Below are positions 38,020 through 47,190 of a stretch of 64,000 bases of DNA, one piece after another. Source of the stretch: Sulfuricurvum sp. (GTDB lineage Bacteria > Campylobacterota > Campylobacteria > Campylobacterales > Sulfurimonadaceae). Made by a program: the position numbers and the translations under genes. The DNA lies in the NCBI GenBank assembly GCA_030696775.1, contig JAUYRN010000033.1, positions 1-64,000 of the forward strand, in the 5' to 3' direction. The notes beneath the pieces were generated by a model. It had not been told where the DNA came from. It saw nothing but the letters and a program-made list of their open reading frames with translations, and ran no database searches. Position 1 is the first letter of the stretch. Each line of letters opens with the position of its first letter.

Positions 38020-38850
38020 ATGCCTTATCCTAAAACCACTATTATTATCTCCGTTTACAAAGACACTGAAGCTCTTGGATTTATATTAGACAGTTTAAAA
38101 AACCAAACTCTACCTGTAAATCAAATTATCATCTCCGAAGATGGAGAATCACCCGAAATGCGTGATTTTATCGCTCCTCAAAAAAATCGCTTCCAAAATC
38201 TTATACATTTAACACAAGAAGATGATGGATGGCGTAAAAACATCGCTATGAACAATGCAATCAAAGCCTCCTCTAATGAATACCTTATTTTTATTGACGG
38301 TGACTGTGTCCCCTATAGTACATTTATCCAAGGACATGTAGAAAATGCACAACACGGAATCGTATTGTGCGGTAAGCGATTTGAGCTCGGACCAAAATTT
38401 ACGGATAGAGTAAAAAATCATTCGCTAACAATCTCTGATATTGAAAAAAAGTTTCTTTGGTATTTACCGTCTATGATTACTGATGATGCACGCCACCCTG
38501 AAGACGGTCTTACCTTCAAATCACACTCTTTTATTAGCCGTCAGATTCATAAACGCTATGTTCGCCATATCATCGGATGCAACTGGTCATGCTATAAAGA
38601 GGATTTTCTAAAAATAAACGGTTTTGATGAAACGTACCGTTTACCGGCTGAGGGTGAAGATGTCGACCCAAGCTGGCGATTTCGTGGTATGGGTACTGAA
38701 CTCAAATCGTGCCGCAATAATGCCAATGTCCTCCATCTCTACCATCCAAAACGTTTTAGTGCCATCGAAGGCGATGTGAACAAAGCGATTATGGAAAAAC
38801 ATCAAGCAGAAAATGCATTTATTTGTAAGAATGGAATCATCAAACTCTAA
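38020..38850 (+). CDS. glycosyltransferase family 2 (GT-A)
   Basis: The 276-residue enzyme has the GT2 start TTIIISVYKDTEALGFILDSLKNQT, ISEDGESPEM, and the donor-site acidic motif EYLIFIDGDCVPY. The C-terminal part has GCNWSCYKEDFLKINGFDE and EGEDVDPSWRFRGMG, like galactosyltransferase-type C-domains. It resembles the minus-strand GT2 at 52254-53078 in both halves, so the two are paralogues. Its stop overlaps the convergent WavQ-like gene by 4 bases. The sugar is unknown. Confidence 0.85.
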   Translation: MPYPKTTIIISVYKDTEALGFILDSLKNQTLPVNQIIISEDGESPEMRDFIAPQKNRFQNLIHLTQEDDGWRKNIAMNNAIKASSNEYLIFIDGDCVPYSTFIQGHVENAQHGIVLCGKRFELGPKFTDRVKNHSLTISDIEKKFLWYLPSMITDDARHPEDGLTFKSHSFISRQIHKRYVRHIIGCNWSCYKEDFLKINGFDETYRLPAEGEDVDPSWRFRGMGTELKSCRNNANVLHLYHPKRFSAIEGDVNKAIMEKHQAENAFICKNGIIKL

Positions 38851-39743
38851 AGATCAAAATAAGTTTTGCATTTTTCAACGAAGTGCATAACCGACTCATT
38901 CGATTCACGCTCTTGTTTCTCAATATGTTGCAAAAGCAATGGACGTGTTTGAACAGCATACTCTACATCGTCAAATCCATACGCTATACCATAACGATTT
39001 TCTTCGTTCGGCTGCCATTGCTCTTTTGTAATACCTTTTTCAGGGATAACAACAGGAATACATCCGCACATAGCCGCATAAACGTTATACATCGTATAGG
39101 TATCATATGATATACAATATTCTACTTGATTAAAAACTTGTGCCGTATCTTCATGTGATAACCCATCAATTAATCGTGAGTTCGTTGTGTCATGAACAAG
39201 TTCCCTCTTATATCCTTTTCGAAGTAAATAACATGATCCCTTTCGCGTGCCATTATTCGCGATTCTATAAACATCAGATCGTTGTGAGATGATATGAAGA
39301 TGATTGTCCGGATGGAAGTTATATCGACTATCATCAAACGCTTTATCATAATAAAAAAACAGATCATATGTTCCAAAATCTATTTTGCCACCATTATTGA
39401 ATCCCGGTTTATGCAATAGCCAGCGAGCTACACGCTTTGCATTCAAAGGATTCCCTACAATGACTTCAGGATATACGATAATTGCATCCTCTAAATCTCG
39501 ATAGGAGGCAGTAGGGGTGTAAAGTTTAGGATTTTTTTTAAATCCATATTTTATTTGCTTACGAAAATATCTAAAAAACAAATAGATTGATTTAAAAGGA
39601 TTCGTAAAATCCAATGATGGCTTAAAAAATGGCCAAAGATAAGCTTTATGCCCTAGATTATTGAGTCTGTCGCACAGCTGATGAAGAACAACAATTCCAC
39701 CCGCATTATCATCATACCCTGGTGCTACAATAATGAATTTCAT
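38847..39743 (-). CDS. WavQ-like glycosyltransferase candidate
   Basis: The 298-residue protein starts MKFIIVAPGYDDNAGGIVVLHQLCDRLNNLGH, a GT-B-like N-terminal Rossmann strand with a glycine-rich turn. The later segment YDTYTMYNVYAAMCGCIPVVIPEKGITKEQW resembles the donor-site region of WavQ-type LPS proteins. It is the last gene of the long minus-strand arm. The family call is from pattern memory and the transferred sugar is not known. Confidence 0.55.
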   Translation of the reverse strand: MKFIIVAPGYDDNAGGIVVLHQLCDRLNNLGHKAYLWPFFKPSLDFTNPFKSIYLFFRYFRKQIKYGFKKNPKLYTPTASYRDLEDAIIVYPEVIVGNPLNAKRVARWLLHKPGFNNGGKIDFGTYDLFFYYDKAFDDSRYNFHPDNHLHIISQRSDVYRIANNGTRKGSCYLLRKGYKRELVHDTTNSRLIDGLSHEDTAQVFNQVEYCISYDTYTMYNVYAAMCGCIPVVIPEKGITKEQWQPNEENRYGIAYGFDDVEYAVQTRPLLLQHIEKQERESNESVMHFVEKCKTYFDL

Positions 39744-40684
39744 TTGGCTATATCTTTAAAATTAATCCGTTCTGCTTCAAAAACTCGCGGACGTTTTAAA
39801 ACCTGAGTATAAATAGCACCAATGTATTCGCCAATGATTCCGAGGAAAAACAGTACCATCCCAAACATAAATGCTCCACCTATGATCAAAGGAGCGATGC
39901 CCAGAGGCATACTGTCCCAATTAAATAGTTTGACTACAGTGTAGACGATCGCTGTCATAAAGCTCACAAAAGAGAGTAAAAATCCTAAAAATGTTGCAAT
40001 CCGCAAAGGAACTTTAGAGTTGTTGATAATCCCTAAAATCCCAATATCATATAGGGTATAAAAGTTGTTTTTGGAAATTCCACGCGGACGAGCAGGCTGC
40101 GTATAGGGTATCTTTGCCGCTTTGAAACCAATCTCAGCGATCAGGCCGCGGAAAAATGGATACGGATCATCAAATTCATGCATAAAATCAATGATTTTCT
40201 TATCATACAGACCAAATCCCGTAAACCCTTTGAAAATCTCCACTTCAGAAAGATTATGCAGTAACCTATAATATGCTTCTCGGAGCTTAAACATCCATTG
40301 TGCTTCATAGCTTTGCTCTTTTACACCAATGACAATTTTGTACCCCTCTTCCCATTTTCGGATAAAGTCCACAATCATCTCTGGAGGATCTTGCAAATCA
40401 GCTACGATAGATATTACGGCATCTCCCGTACATTGCATCATACCGTGAAACGGCGAACGAATATGCCCGAAGTTACGTGCATTGATTATCACTTTAATAT
40501 TGGTATCGCTTTGTGCAATAGCACGTAAAATTTCTACTGTCCGATCTTCTGATGCATTATCGATAAACACATGTTCATACTGGTATTCAGGCAAGTTAGC
40601 AAAAACGTCTTTGACACGAGTATATACCTCCGCAATATTTTCTTCTTCGTTGTAACATGCAGTTATAATACTAATATGCTTCAT
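39740..40684 (-). CDS. GtrB/DPM1-like membrane glycosyltransferase
   Basis: The 314-residue GT2 enzyme has a catalytic domain (ISIITACYNEEENIAEVY, DNASEDRTVEIL, VISIVADLQDPPEMI with the donor-site acidic residues) and two C-terminal membrane segments (about 232-258 and 266-290). This is the build of GtrB and ArnC, which load a sugar onto undecaprenyl phosphate. It lies next to the GtrA gene and a large polytopic protein, completing a Gtr-type side-chain set. It overlaps the upstream gene by 14 bases and the downstream gene by 4. Confidence 0.88.
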   Translation of the reverse strand: MKHISIITACYNEEENIAEVYTRVKDVFANLPEYQYEHVFIDNASEDRTVEILRAIAQSDTNIKVIINARNFGHIRSPFHGMMQCTGDAVISIVADLQDPPEMIVDFIRKWEEGYKIVIGVKEQSYEAQWMFKLREAYYRLLHNLSEVEIFKGFTGFGLYDKKIIDFMHEFDDPYPFFRGLIAEIGFKAAKIPYTQPARPRGISKNNFYTLYDIGILGIINNSKVPLRIATFLGFLLSFVSFMTAIVYTVVKLFNWDSMPLGIAPLIIGGAFMFGMVLFFLGIIGEYIGAIYTQVLKRPRVFEAERINFKDIAK

Positions 40685-42986
40685 TCAAATCCTTTCTTTT
40701 ATATACTGAAATAAGATACCCTTTTTCAACCAACTGATAGTCATTTGATACATCCTGAAAAACTTTATAAAGTAATTTCAAGCGTTGAATACGCCAAACT
40801 GACTCTTGATAGAGATAGCCTATTTTTGGTAATTTCGAATCAATAATCTCATTATTGATATTTCGGTCAATTCCGGTATCGACAAAAATATATTCCGGTT
40901 TATTTAATTCTAGTATCTTGATACTTTTATCAAATTCTTTTGGAGTAATCAAATACCATTTAAGATCAAAAAATGGCATCAAGCTATACTTATGGGCTAA
41001 GAATGGCAAGAAATTATCGTATTCAGAGACAATATAAATCCCGTTTTTATCCTTGCTATACTTTTTGATCAAATCAACATCATTTTGAAAATAGAGTGGA
41101 TTCATTGTTGAAATAATATGAGCACGATCCATATTCCATTCATAAGTTACATGATGCTGAAAAACCTCCTCATAGTGTACTTTACTTTTAATGACATGTT
41201 TGACGCTACTGATATAAAATACTCCAATAACTACAGTAAGAGCAATTGTAAGATAATTTTTCCAGCGATCCACTATAATTTTTCGAAGTGGAAATAGCAG
41301 TAATCCAACCGTTAACACATAAATATAGGCCCTGGACCTAAATCCGTCGCCATTATAATGCCACACTACATAAAACATTAATTCTTGCACATAGATAACC
41401 AGAAATACCAAATGCATATAATTAAGTGATAGTCTATCTTTAAGTATTTTCCATAACAGTAAATATCCCACAATAAATATGATAAGAATTTTAAACATTT
41501 CATAAAATGAGATTGGAAATCCAATAACACCATCTAGATAATACTGAGCCATGTCATTAGCACTTGATAAGAAAATAAAAGCACTTCCTCCCAATATCAT
41601 AGCTATAGTCGTGATAATGGCCATTCCTGAAATATGTATTCTTTCACGGTACATATAAAACAACCCTGATATGATCGTCGCCACAAAAATCATCAAACCT
41701 ATTTGTGGATTTATCACTACCGAAATAACTCCAAAAATTAATGCTAAAAGATAATAGACAAAGGTCTTTTTTTCTGTATATAAAAATATTAGATAAACAA
41801 TCACAATATCAAAAATATGACGCCACGGTGACTCTCCAGGAGGGAGTAATAAAAAATCATATCCCCGATTATTCACCAATGCAATTGAAAGCAAGAAAAT
41901 AGCCGTCGTCCACGAAAAACTTCTTGTTATAGCAAAAAGAATAATGATAAAAAATCCAAAATAAAGGTAATAAGAGGCATAGTTAATTTTTAGCCAACCA
42001 TCAAATGAAATACCACCAATCCATGAAAATAATTTTTCAAATAACCATGCACTGCCTAATCCATATTGAGCGTTAATCATACTTATGTTTTTATCAAGAG
42101 CAATATCACCGATGGGAATAAACATAAAACTATTGTGATGGATCATAAACCGGCTAAGTATTTGCCAATGTACTTCAAATCTGTTGAAGTCTATCCACTC
42201 TTCTATTTTAGGATCACTTAATTTTTGAGCCAAAAAAGGATTCTTAACATCTTCTTTATGAGCAATCTCTAGGTAATTCATTCTTTTAAGATAGTCATTA
42301 TTCCCAATTATTTGACCATCATTCATAATAGTTTGCTCTGGAATAGCTAAATACTCATTAATAATCTTTGGTTGATTAACGATAGGATCGTAGAAAAGAT
42401 ATCCTAATTGTAGAAAGCCAATAATCAATACAACTATATAAAAAGATCTCTTATGCAGCATACTGTTTGATGAATTTAAATAATTTTGAATATAAATCAC
42501 CTTCCCTTTTATACGCTCCATTGTGTCACGCTCATACCGTAAAAAATAGTTCCAAAAAGGAAAAATAATGGTCGCACACAATCCGAGTAATTGAATGATC
42601 AACTTTCCTTCAAAAGCTCCGCCAGAACGAAAAACCAATACCGGCACTGCAACGAAAAGAAATAATGCAATTAGTAACAATCTCTTATTTTTAAAATCAC
42701 TGAGTGCTAAGAGTGTACGTAAAGCGTATCGCCTTGCCTTTAAGTTTAACTTGCTGTCTCCAATCAAAATTCCCATAAAAAAAAGCCCAAGGGTTATAAC
42801 GGCGATCAAATATTCGGTCAATTCTACCCGTTTATGATCATTGTAATAAAGAGCAGCACTCTCAAAATAAAAATAGTCAGGTAGTGGTATTGAAAGTGAA
42901 TTAGCAAAATACTGTGCAATTAAAATTACTTGTATTGCAACTAAGAATATATATAAAATCCCAATATTTTTTCGGAAGAATTTCAT
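40671..42986 (-). CDS. large polytopic membrane protein, GtrC-like candidate
   Basis: The 771-residue protein has about fifteen predicted membrane segments and a soluble C-terminal part of about 190 residues. A periplasmic loop of about 110 residues follows the fifth helix. No motif is recognised with certainty. Position between gtrA and gtrB, 4- and 14-base overlaps, and the general GT-C architecture suggest the serotype-specific transferase (GtrC role) that moves a lipid-linked sugar onto the glycan in the periplasm. The gene looks AT-richer than the rhamnose genes. O-antigen polymerase is a weaker alternative. Confidence 0.6.
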   Translation of the reverse strand: MKFFRKNIGILYIFLVAIQVILIAQYFANSLSIPLPDYFYFESAALYYNDHKRVELTEYLIAVITLGLFFMGILIGDSKLNLKARRYALRTLLALSDFKNKRLLLIALFLFVAVPVLVFRSGGAFEGKLIIQLLGLCATIIFPFWNYFLRYERDTMERIKGKVIYIQNYLNSSNSMLHKRSFYIVVLIIGFLQLGYLFYDPIVNQPKIINEYLAIPEQTIMNDGQIIGNNDYLKRMNYLEIAHKEDVKNPFLAQKLSDPKIEEWIDFNRFEVHWQILSRFMIHHNSFMFIPIGDIALDKNISMINAQYGLGSAWLFEKLFSWIGGISFDGWLKINYASYYLYFGFFIIILFAITRSFSWTTAIFLLSIALVNNRGYDFLLLPPGESPWRHIFDIVIVYLIFLYTEKKTFVYYLLALIFGVISVVINPQIGLMIFVATIISGLFYMYRERIHISGMAIITTIAMILGGSAFIFLSSANDMAQYYLDGVIGFPISFYEMFKILIIFIVGYLLLWKILKDRLSLNYMHLVFLVIYVQELMFYVVWHYNGDGFRSRAYIYVLTVGLLLFPLRKIIVDRWKNYLTIALTVVIGVFYISSVKHVIKSKVHYEEVFQHHVTYEWNMDRAHIISTMNPLYFQNDVDLIKKYSKDKNGIYIVSEYDNFLPFLAHKYSLMPFFDLKWYLITPKEFDKSIKILELNKPEYIFVDTGIDRNINNEIIDSKLPKIGYLYQESVWRIQRLKLLYKVFQDVSNDYQLVEKGYLISVYKRKDLNEAY

Positions 42987-43384
42987 TGGTTTTCTTTAAA
43001 TGAAAAGTTTTTATGCAACATATAACTTCCTAGTATTGTAATAATCGTTACAACAGCTTGTGATACATACATATTAAGATTTAGTATCTCAACAAATAGA
43101 GGAAGAGCAGCCATATTAAAAAGAAAAGATACCCCATAGACGACATAAAACCGTAAATATTCTCTAAAAATATTACCTTTTGTTCTAAACACAAACAGTT
43201 TGTACCCGATGTATGCATTGGTAATACTAAGTATATAACTAATGGAAAGAATCACTAAATAATGAATTGAATCAGCAAACCAAAAATATAAAGCTGCGAA
43301 CGCCCCGTATCCAAAAACAGTATTCCATCCTCCAATAATGAGATAGCGGATTTTTTGTTCGTGTTTGGTGAAAAATTGCTTCAT
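42983..43384 (-). CDS. GtrA-family flippase-like protein
   Basis: The 133-residue protein has four membrane segments and the family features IRYLIIGGWNTVFGYGAFAALYF near the start and LGSYMLHKNFSF at the C-terminus. GtrA proteins are thought to flip undecaprenyl-linked sugars. It overlaps its neighbours by 4 bases on both sides and is followed by the large membrane protein and the GtrB-like enzyme. Confidence 0.88.
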   Translation of the reverse strand: MKQFFTKHEQKIRYLIIGGWNTVFGYGAFAALYFWFADSIHYLVILSISYILSITNAYIGYKLFVFRTKGNIFREYLRFYVVYGVSFLFNMAALPLFVEILNLNMYVSQAVVTIITILGSYMLHKNFSFKENQ

Positions 43385-44295
43385 GACTCTTTTAGAATGG
43401 CAATTTTTTTCGCCAATACGTCACCTCTGATCTCATTAGCATCAATCTTCGGTAATACGGCTCGATAGTAATCTATTAAGCGTGTAATCGTCTCATGGTG
43501 GGTTGATAGATGAAAGGAATGTTCGCTCATAATACGATCATTGGATGAAGTATACTCAAGATTCAGCCCTGTGTTTTTAACAATAATCTCAGATTTAAAA
43601 TCACTTACATCATTGATCATTTGTGCCAGCATTACTAGATCAATTTTTTTACCTTTAGAGATATTATAGGTACGGTATTGTCCGTCATGCTCTATAAAAT
43701 AAGCAATCATCGGGAGCATATCATCGATATCAATGTAATCAAAATAGACATTCTGCATAATTTCGATCGGTAATCCCAATAAATTTTTAACAATCGCATT
43801 CGAAATAAATTTAAACCGATAATTTTCATATTTTCCATAAGCTCCAAAAATACGGAGATTATAAATATTGTCGCATTTATCAATATACCGCGAACAAACC
43901 GATTTATAAAATCCATAATCATCTTGTGGTAATGCGATTAGGGCATCATCTTCTACCGCATCTATTATCGGTTTATGTTTACCATATTCGGCACCGGAAC
44001 CTAGATGGATAATTTTTTGGACTTTTGAGGATTGTTTAGCTATATTAAAAAACATCCGAAGATTAGTATGAACGACATCATTCATACCCTCTGTATCTCT
44101 TCCACCACCACGGTTAGCCCCATGAATAATTACATCTATTTTATTTTGGATGATATAACCATCAACAGCATTTTCATCCAACAAATCGAGCTCACTACTT
44201 TTAGGAGTAAAAAGAGTATATTTTGTTGTTTTAGTGAGATACTCAGTCAGGTTTTGGCCGACAAAACCATGTGCTCCGGTGATAAGAATAGTCAT
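43381..44295 (-). CDS. NAD-dependent epimerase/dehydratase (SDR), candidate branch-ketone reductase
   Basis: The 304-residue extended SDR has ITGAHGFVGQNLTEYL (nucleotide loop), IIHLGSGAEYGKHKP, and DDYGFYKSVCSRYI with the Y-x3-K pair. Because it lies with the CDP-dideoxyhexose and ThDP genes, it may be one of the reductases acting on the branched sugar, like YerF after YerE. Epimerase activity is also possible. It overlaps its neighbours by 4 bases. Confidence 0.75.
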   Translation of the reverse strand: MTILITGAHGFVGQNLTEYLTKTTKYTLFTPKSSELDLLDENAVDGYIIQNKIDVIIHGANRGGGRDTEGMNDVVHTNLRMFFNIAKQSSKVQKIIHLGSGAEYGKHKPIIDAVEDDALIALPQDDYGFYKSVCSRYIDKCDNIYNLRIFGAYGKYENYRFKFISNAIVKNLLGLPIEIMQNVYFDYIDIDDMLPMIAYFIEHDGQYRTYNISKGKKIDLVMLAQMINDVSDFKSEIIVKNTGLNLEYTSSNDRIMSEHSFHLSTHHETITRLIDYYRAVLPKIDANEIRGDVLAKKIAILKES

Positions 44296-45305
44296 AGAAA
44301 ATTTTCACCAAACCAATTTATTGATTTTCTTAAAGTTTCATCAATATCAACCGTAATATTAAGACCTAACTCTTGCTTTACATGATCAATATTTGGAACA
44401 AATTCGGAACAACTGTCATTCATATTTAAAATATCAATATTGACACTTGAACCAACAATATCCTTAATTTTTAGAGCAACCTCTTCAAGAGAAATTCCTA
44501 CATCACTGCCAAGATTATAGGCTGAGCCAACCTTTCCTTGCACTAAAATAGTTAATATCCATACAGCCATATCAGTAGGATACATATAACTTCTAATAGG
44601 CTTTCCATTTCCTAAAATCCTAATATTTTTGAACTTTAGCGCATCTCGTATAAAATTATTAACTGCCCATGGTTTATTAAGGTCCATAAAGGGACCTATA
44701 AACGAAAAAGGCCGAACTTGAATGGTTGGCAATTTATGTAAACTCCGGTATGCATTGGTTAGTGTTTCTGCATATCTTTTGGCTTCAGGGTATATTGCCG
44801 TTATACTATTACTGTTTAATTTCCCAAAATCATCTTCTTTGATATTATGGCTATTAATGGCACCATAAATTTGCCCTGAACTTAAATTAAGCACTTTTTC
44901 CAGTTTCTCTAAATGTAATGTATTTTCCAAAACATTTTTAGTTCCAGCTGCGATTATATCCATTGATTCAACAGGATTCGACATATAAATTCGATTATCC
45001 GGTGATGTTGCAGCATGAATAATATAAGAGATCTCTTTTGGGAATTCACGAATATTTCTAATATCACTTTGTATAAAAACAACGTCATTTCTATTTGCTA
45101 TGATTCTCTCAAATTCAATAGTAGTATTTCGGGCAATCAAGTATAATTTAATATTAAAACTTTGTTTATCATTAAGATAAAGTAATAAATGGGTTAACCA
45201 AATTCCAATAAAACCGCTTCCCCCTGTTATTAAAATTTCTTTATTTTTCAATGTATTAAAATTTGATATTTCATTTTCCGTTAAATTAAATAAAAACAAC
45301 GTCAA
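44292..45305 (-). CDS. NAD-dependent epimerase/dehydratase (SDR), second copy
   Basis: The 337-residue extended SDR has LITGGSGFIGIWLTHLLLY, IIHAATSPDN, NLSSGQIYGAIN and AIYPEAKRYAETL (Y-x3-K), then IQVRPFSFIGPFM. These resemble dTDP-glucose-4,6-dehydratase-like or decarboxylase-like SDRs. It lies directly after the aldolase gene (4-base overlap). A ketoreductase or epimerase role in the branched-sugar route is inferred from place only. Confidence 0.75.
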   Translation of the reverse strand: MTLFLFNLTENEISNFNTLKNKEILITGGSGFIGIWLTHLLLYLNDKQSFNIKLYLIARNTTIEFERIIANRNDVVFIQSDIRNIREFPKEISYIIHAATSPDNRIYMSNPVESMDIIAAGTKNVLENTLHLEKLEKVLNLSSGQIYGAINSHNIKEDDFGKLNSNSITAIYPEAKRYAETLTNAYRSLHKLPTIQVRPFSFIGPFMDLNKPWAVNNFIRDALKFKNIRILGNGKPIRSYMYPTDMAVWILTILVQGKVGSAYNLGSDVGISLEEVALKIKDIVGSSVNIDILNMNDSCSEFVPNIDHVKQELGLNITVDIDETLRKSINWFGENFL

Positions 45306-46309
45306 ATCCTTTTTTGTAATTTGATTGCAATATCTATAATAGTGTCTTCTTGCCCAGCGACTATTTTCTGGCGACCTAACTCCATAAAAACATCTCTTGG
45401 GTCAACACCAAATTCTTTTGAAACTCTTTTAACATGTTTTGAAAATCCGGAAAAAACACCGGCGATTGCACTGACAATACTTAAAGAAGATATGCTGATG
45501 GGTTCTTTTAATAGGCGGCTTTCAACCATATCAGCCACATCTAATATCTTATACAGATCAATATTTGTCTGATAATCCATTTTTTCAAGTAAAGCGACCA
45601 ATACTTCAAGTTGAGCATTCCCAGCTCCAGCTCCAAAGCCTTTGACTGCTCCATCTATGATTTGTGCACCTGATTCAATAGCAACCAAAGAGTTAGAAAT
45701 GGCCAATCCTAAGTTATTATGGGCATGAAAGCCGACCGGTACATTCAAATTTTTAGCTAATAACGATATTCTTTCTTTTACATCATCCGGTAAATAGCTA
45801 CCTGCAGAGTCTAAAATAACAATTGCTTCTGCTCCATATGTTTGCATTTTAATGGCTTCATCAAGTAAGATTTCGGGTGTTGTCATGTGGCTCATCATTA
45901 ATAGTCCATATGCTTCTTTCCCTTTTTCTCTTACATAACCCAGATGTCTTTCTGTGGTGTCAGCTTCCGTACAATGGCTAGCGACTCTCACAATATCAAC
46001 ACCCCATGAGAGAGCATTTTTAATATCTTTATTGATGGTAGCGAACCCAGGGATTACATGAATACCTAGTTTTGTACTATGCAAATTATTTCTAGCTGTT
46101 TTGATTAACAGCTCATCACTTATTTTACTTTGTCCAACAAGTACAGAGGATGCGCCCAATCCATTACCATGCCCAACTTCTATCGCATAAATACCTGTTT
46201 TTTCTATCTCCTTAGTGTACTCATCTATCTGTATTTCATCCAATTGATGCGAAATAGCATGCGAACCATCTCTTAGTGTTACATCATAAAAATTGATTTT
46301 ATTGGTCAT
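45302..46309 (-). CDS. 4-hydroxy-2-oxovalerate aldolase-like (DmpG/BphI family)
   Basis: The 335-residue protein starts INFYDVTLRDGSHAISHQL, the metal-binding TLRDG of the HMGL-like/DmpG family. Later come GFHAHNNLGLAISNS (H-x-H metal site), GAGAGNAQLEVLVA, and the C-terminal communication domain. In aromatic degradation this aldolase splits 4-hydroxy-2-oxovalerate to pyruvate and acetaldehyde, and it can run in reverse. Here it lies within an LPS locus next to its usual dehydrogenase partner and a ThDP enzyme, so it may make the 2-oxo acid donor for a branched sugar. Confidence 0.85.
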   Translation of the reverse strand: MTNKINFYDVTLRDGSHAISHQLDEIQIDEYTKEIEKTGIYAIEVGHGNGLGASSVLVGQSKISDELLIKTARNNLHSTKLGIHVIPGFATINKDIKNALSWGVDIVRVASHCTEADTTERHLGYVREKGKEAYGLLMMSHMTTPEILLDEAIKMQTYGAEAIVILDSAGSYLPDDVKERISLLAKNLNVPVGFHAHNNLGLAISNSLVAIESGAQIIDGAVKGFGAGAGNAQLEVLVALLEKMDYQTNIDLYKILDVADMVESRLLKEPISISSLSIVSAIAGVFSGFSKHVKRVSKEFGVDPRDVFMELGRQKIVAGQEDTIIDIAIKLQKRI

Positions 46310-47187
46310 GATAAGATCTCACTATTTTTTTTATTTTTTGCAAATTCTTCAGCTATTGCAATTGCAGCTGAATTAATAATATCCAAATTTCCTGCATATT
46401 TAGGAAGATAATCTCCTAGCCCTTGGACTTTGATAGATAAAATAACGAGACCATTGTCATAAACCGGTTCAAGTGCCAGCATATACCCAGGAACGTATGA
46501 TTTAATAGTGCTTACCATTTTAGCTACTTCTGATCGTATTAAATCCATATTAGGGTTTTTGATTTTTAAATAAATGGTTGTATTCATATCTATACTGGGC
46601 TGAGCAGGATTTAAATTTAAAATTACTTTAACATTTTGACAACCGGTAAAATGGGAAAGTGCTTTTTCAGTTGTTTCTATGTACTCGTCAATATTGGCTC
46701 TTGTTCCAGGTCCTGCGCTTTTGGATGCAATGGTTGATACCAGTTCAATGTATTCGATGTTTTTTTCAACTTGACTTATTGCATGCGCTATAGGAATGGA
46801 AGCTTGTCCTCCGCACGTAATCATATTTAAGTTATCGTATTGCAATGCCTCAGACAAATTGACGGAAGGGATAGTTAAAAGTCCAATTTTAGCAGGAGTT
46901 AAATCAATAACAATTTTACCTAGTTGTTTCAAAATTGATGCATGTAATGTATGGCTTGCTGCAGAGGTTGCATCAAAGACTAAATCGCAGCATTCTGGAT
47001 TTTCAACAATAGCATCAATCCCCTTATCACTTAGAGAAACACCCAAAGACATAGCTTTTAGCATTCCTTTTGAATTTAAATTTCTGCCGGAAAATAACGT
47101 GCATTGAAGATGCTCTGATCTAAAAATTTTAATCAATAGATCAGTACCAATATTTCCAGTACCTAATATAGCAACTTTAAATTTCAT
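46306..47187 (-). CDS. acetylating acetaldehyde dehydrogenase-like (DmpF/MhpF family)
   Basis: The 293-residue protein has VAILGTGNIGTDLLIKI (NAD loop), VFDATSAASH, and NMITCGGQASIPIAHA with the catalytic cysteine, followed by STIASKSAGPGTRANIDEYIETT, all diagnostic (split here over residues 150-175). The enzyme converts acetyl-CoA and acetaldehyde and forms a tunnel complex with the aldolase encoded right after it (4-base overlap). No aromatic-degradation genes are near, so the pair serves a biosynthetic purpose. Confidence 0.88.
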   Translation of the reverse strand: MKFKVAILGTGNIGTDLLIKIFRSEHLQCTLFSGRNLNSKGMLKAMSLGVSLSDKGIDAIVENPECCDLVFDATSAASHTLHASILKQLGKIVIDLTPAKIGLLTIPSVNLSEALQYDNLNMITCGGQASIPIAHAISQVEKNIEYIELVSTIASKSAGPGTRANIDEYIETTEKALSHFTGCQNVKVILNLNPAQPSIDMNTTIYLKIKNPNMDLIRSEVAKMVSTIKSYVPGYMLALEPVYDNGLVILSIKVQGLGDYLPKYAGNLDIINSAAIAIAEEFAKNKKNSEILS

Positions 47188-47190
47188 AAA

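Noticed and set aside
39740-43384. Prophage origin of the Gtr-like genes
   Set aside because: No integrase, attachment site or phage structural gene is near; the genes are embedded in an overlapping operon.
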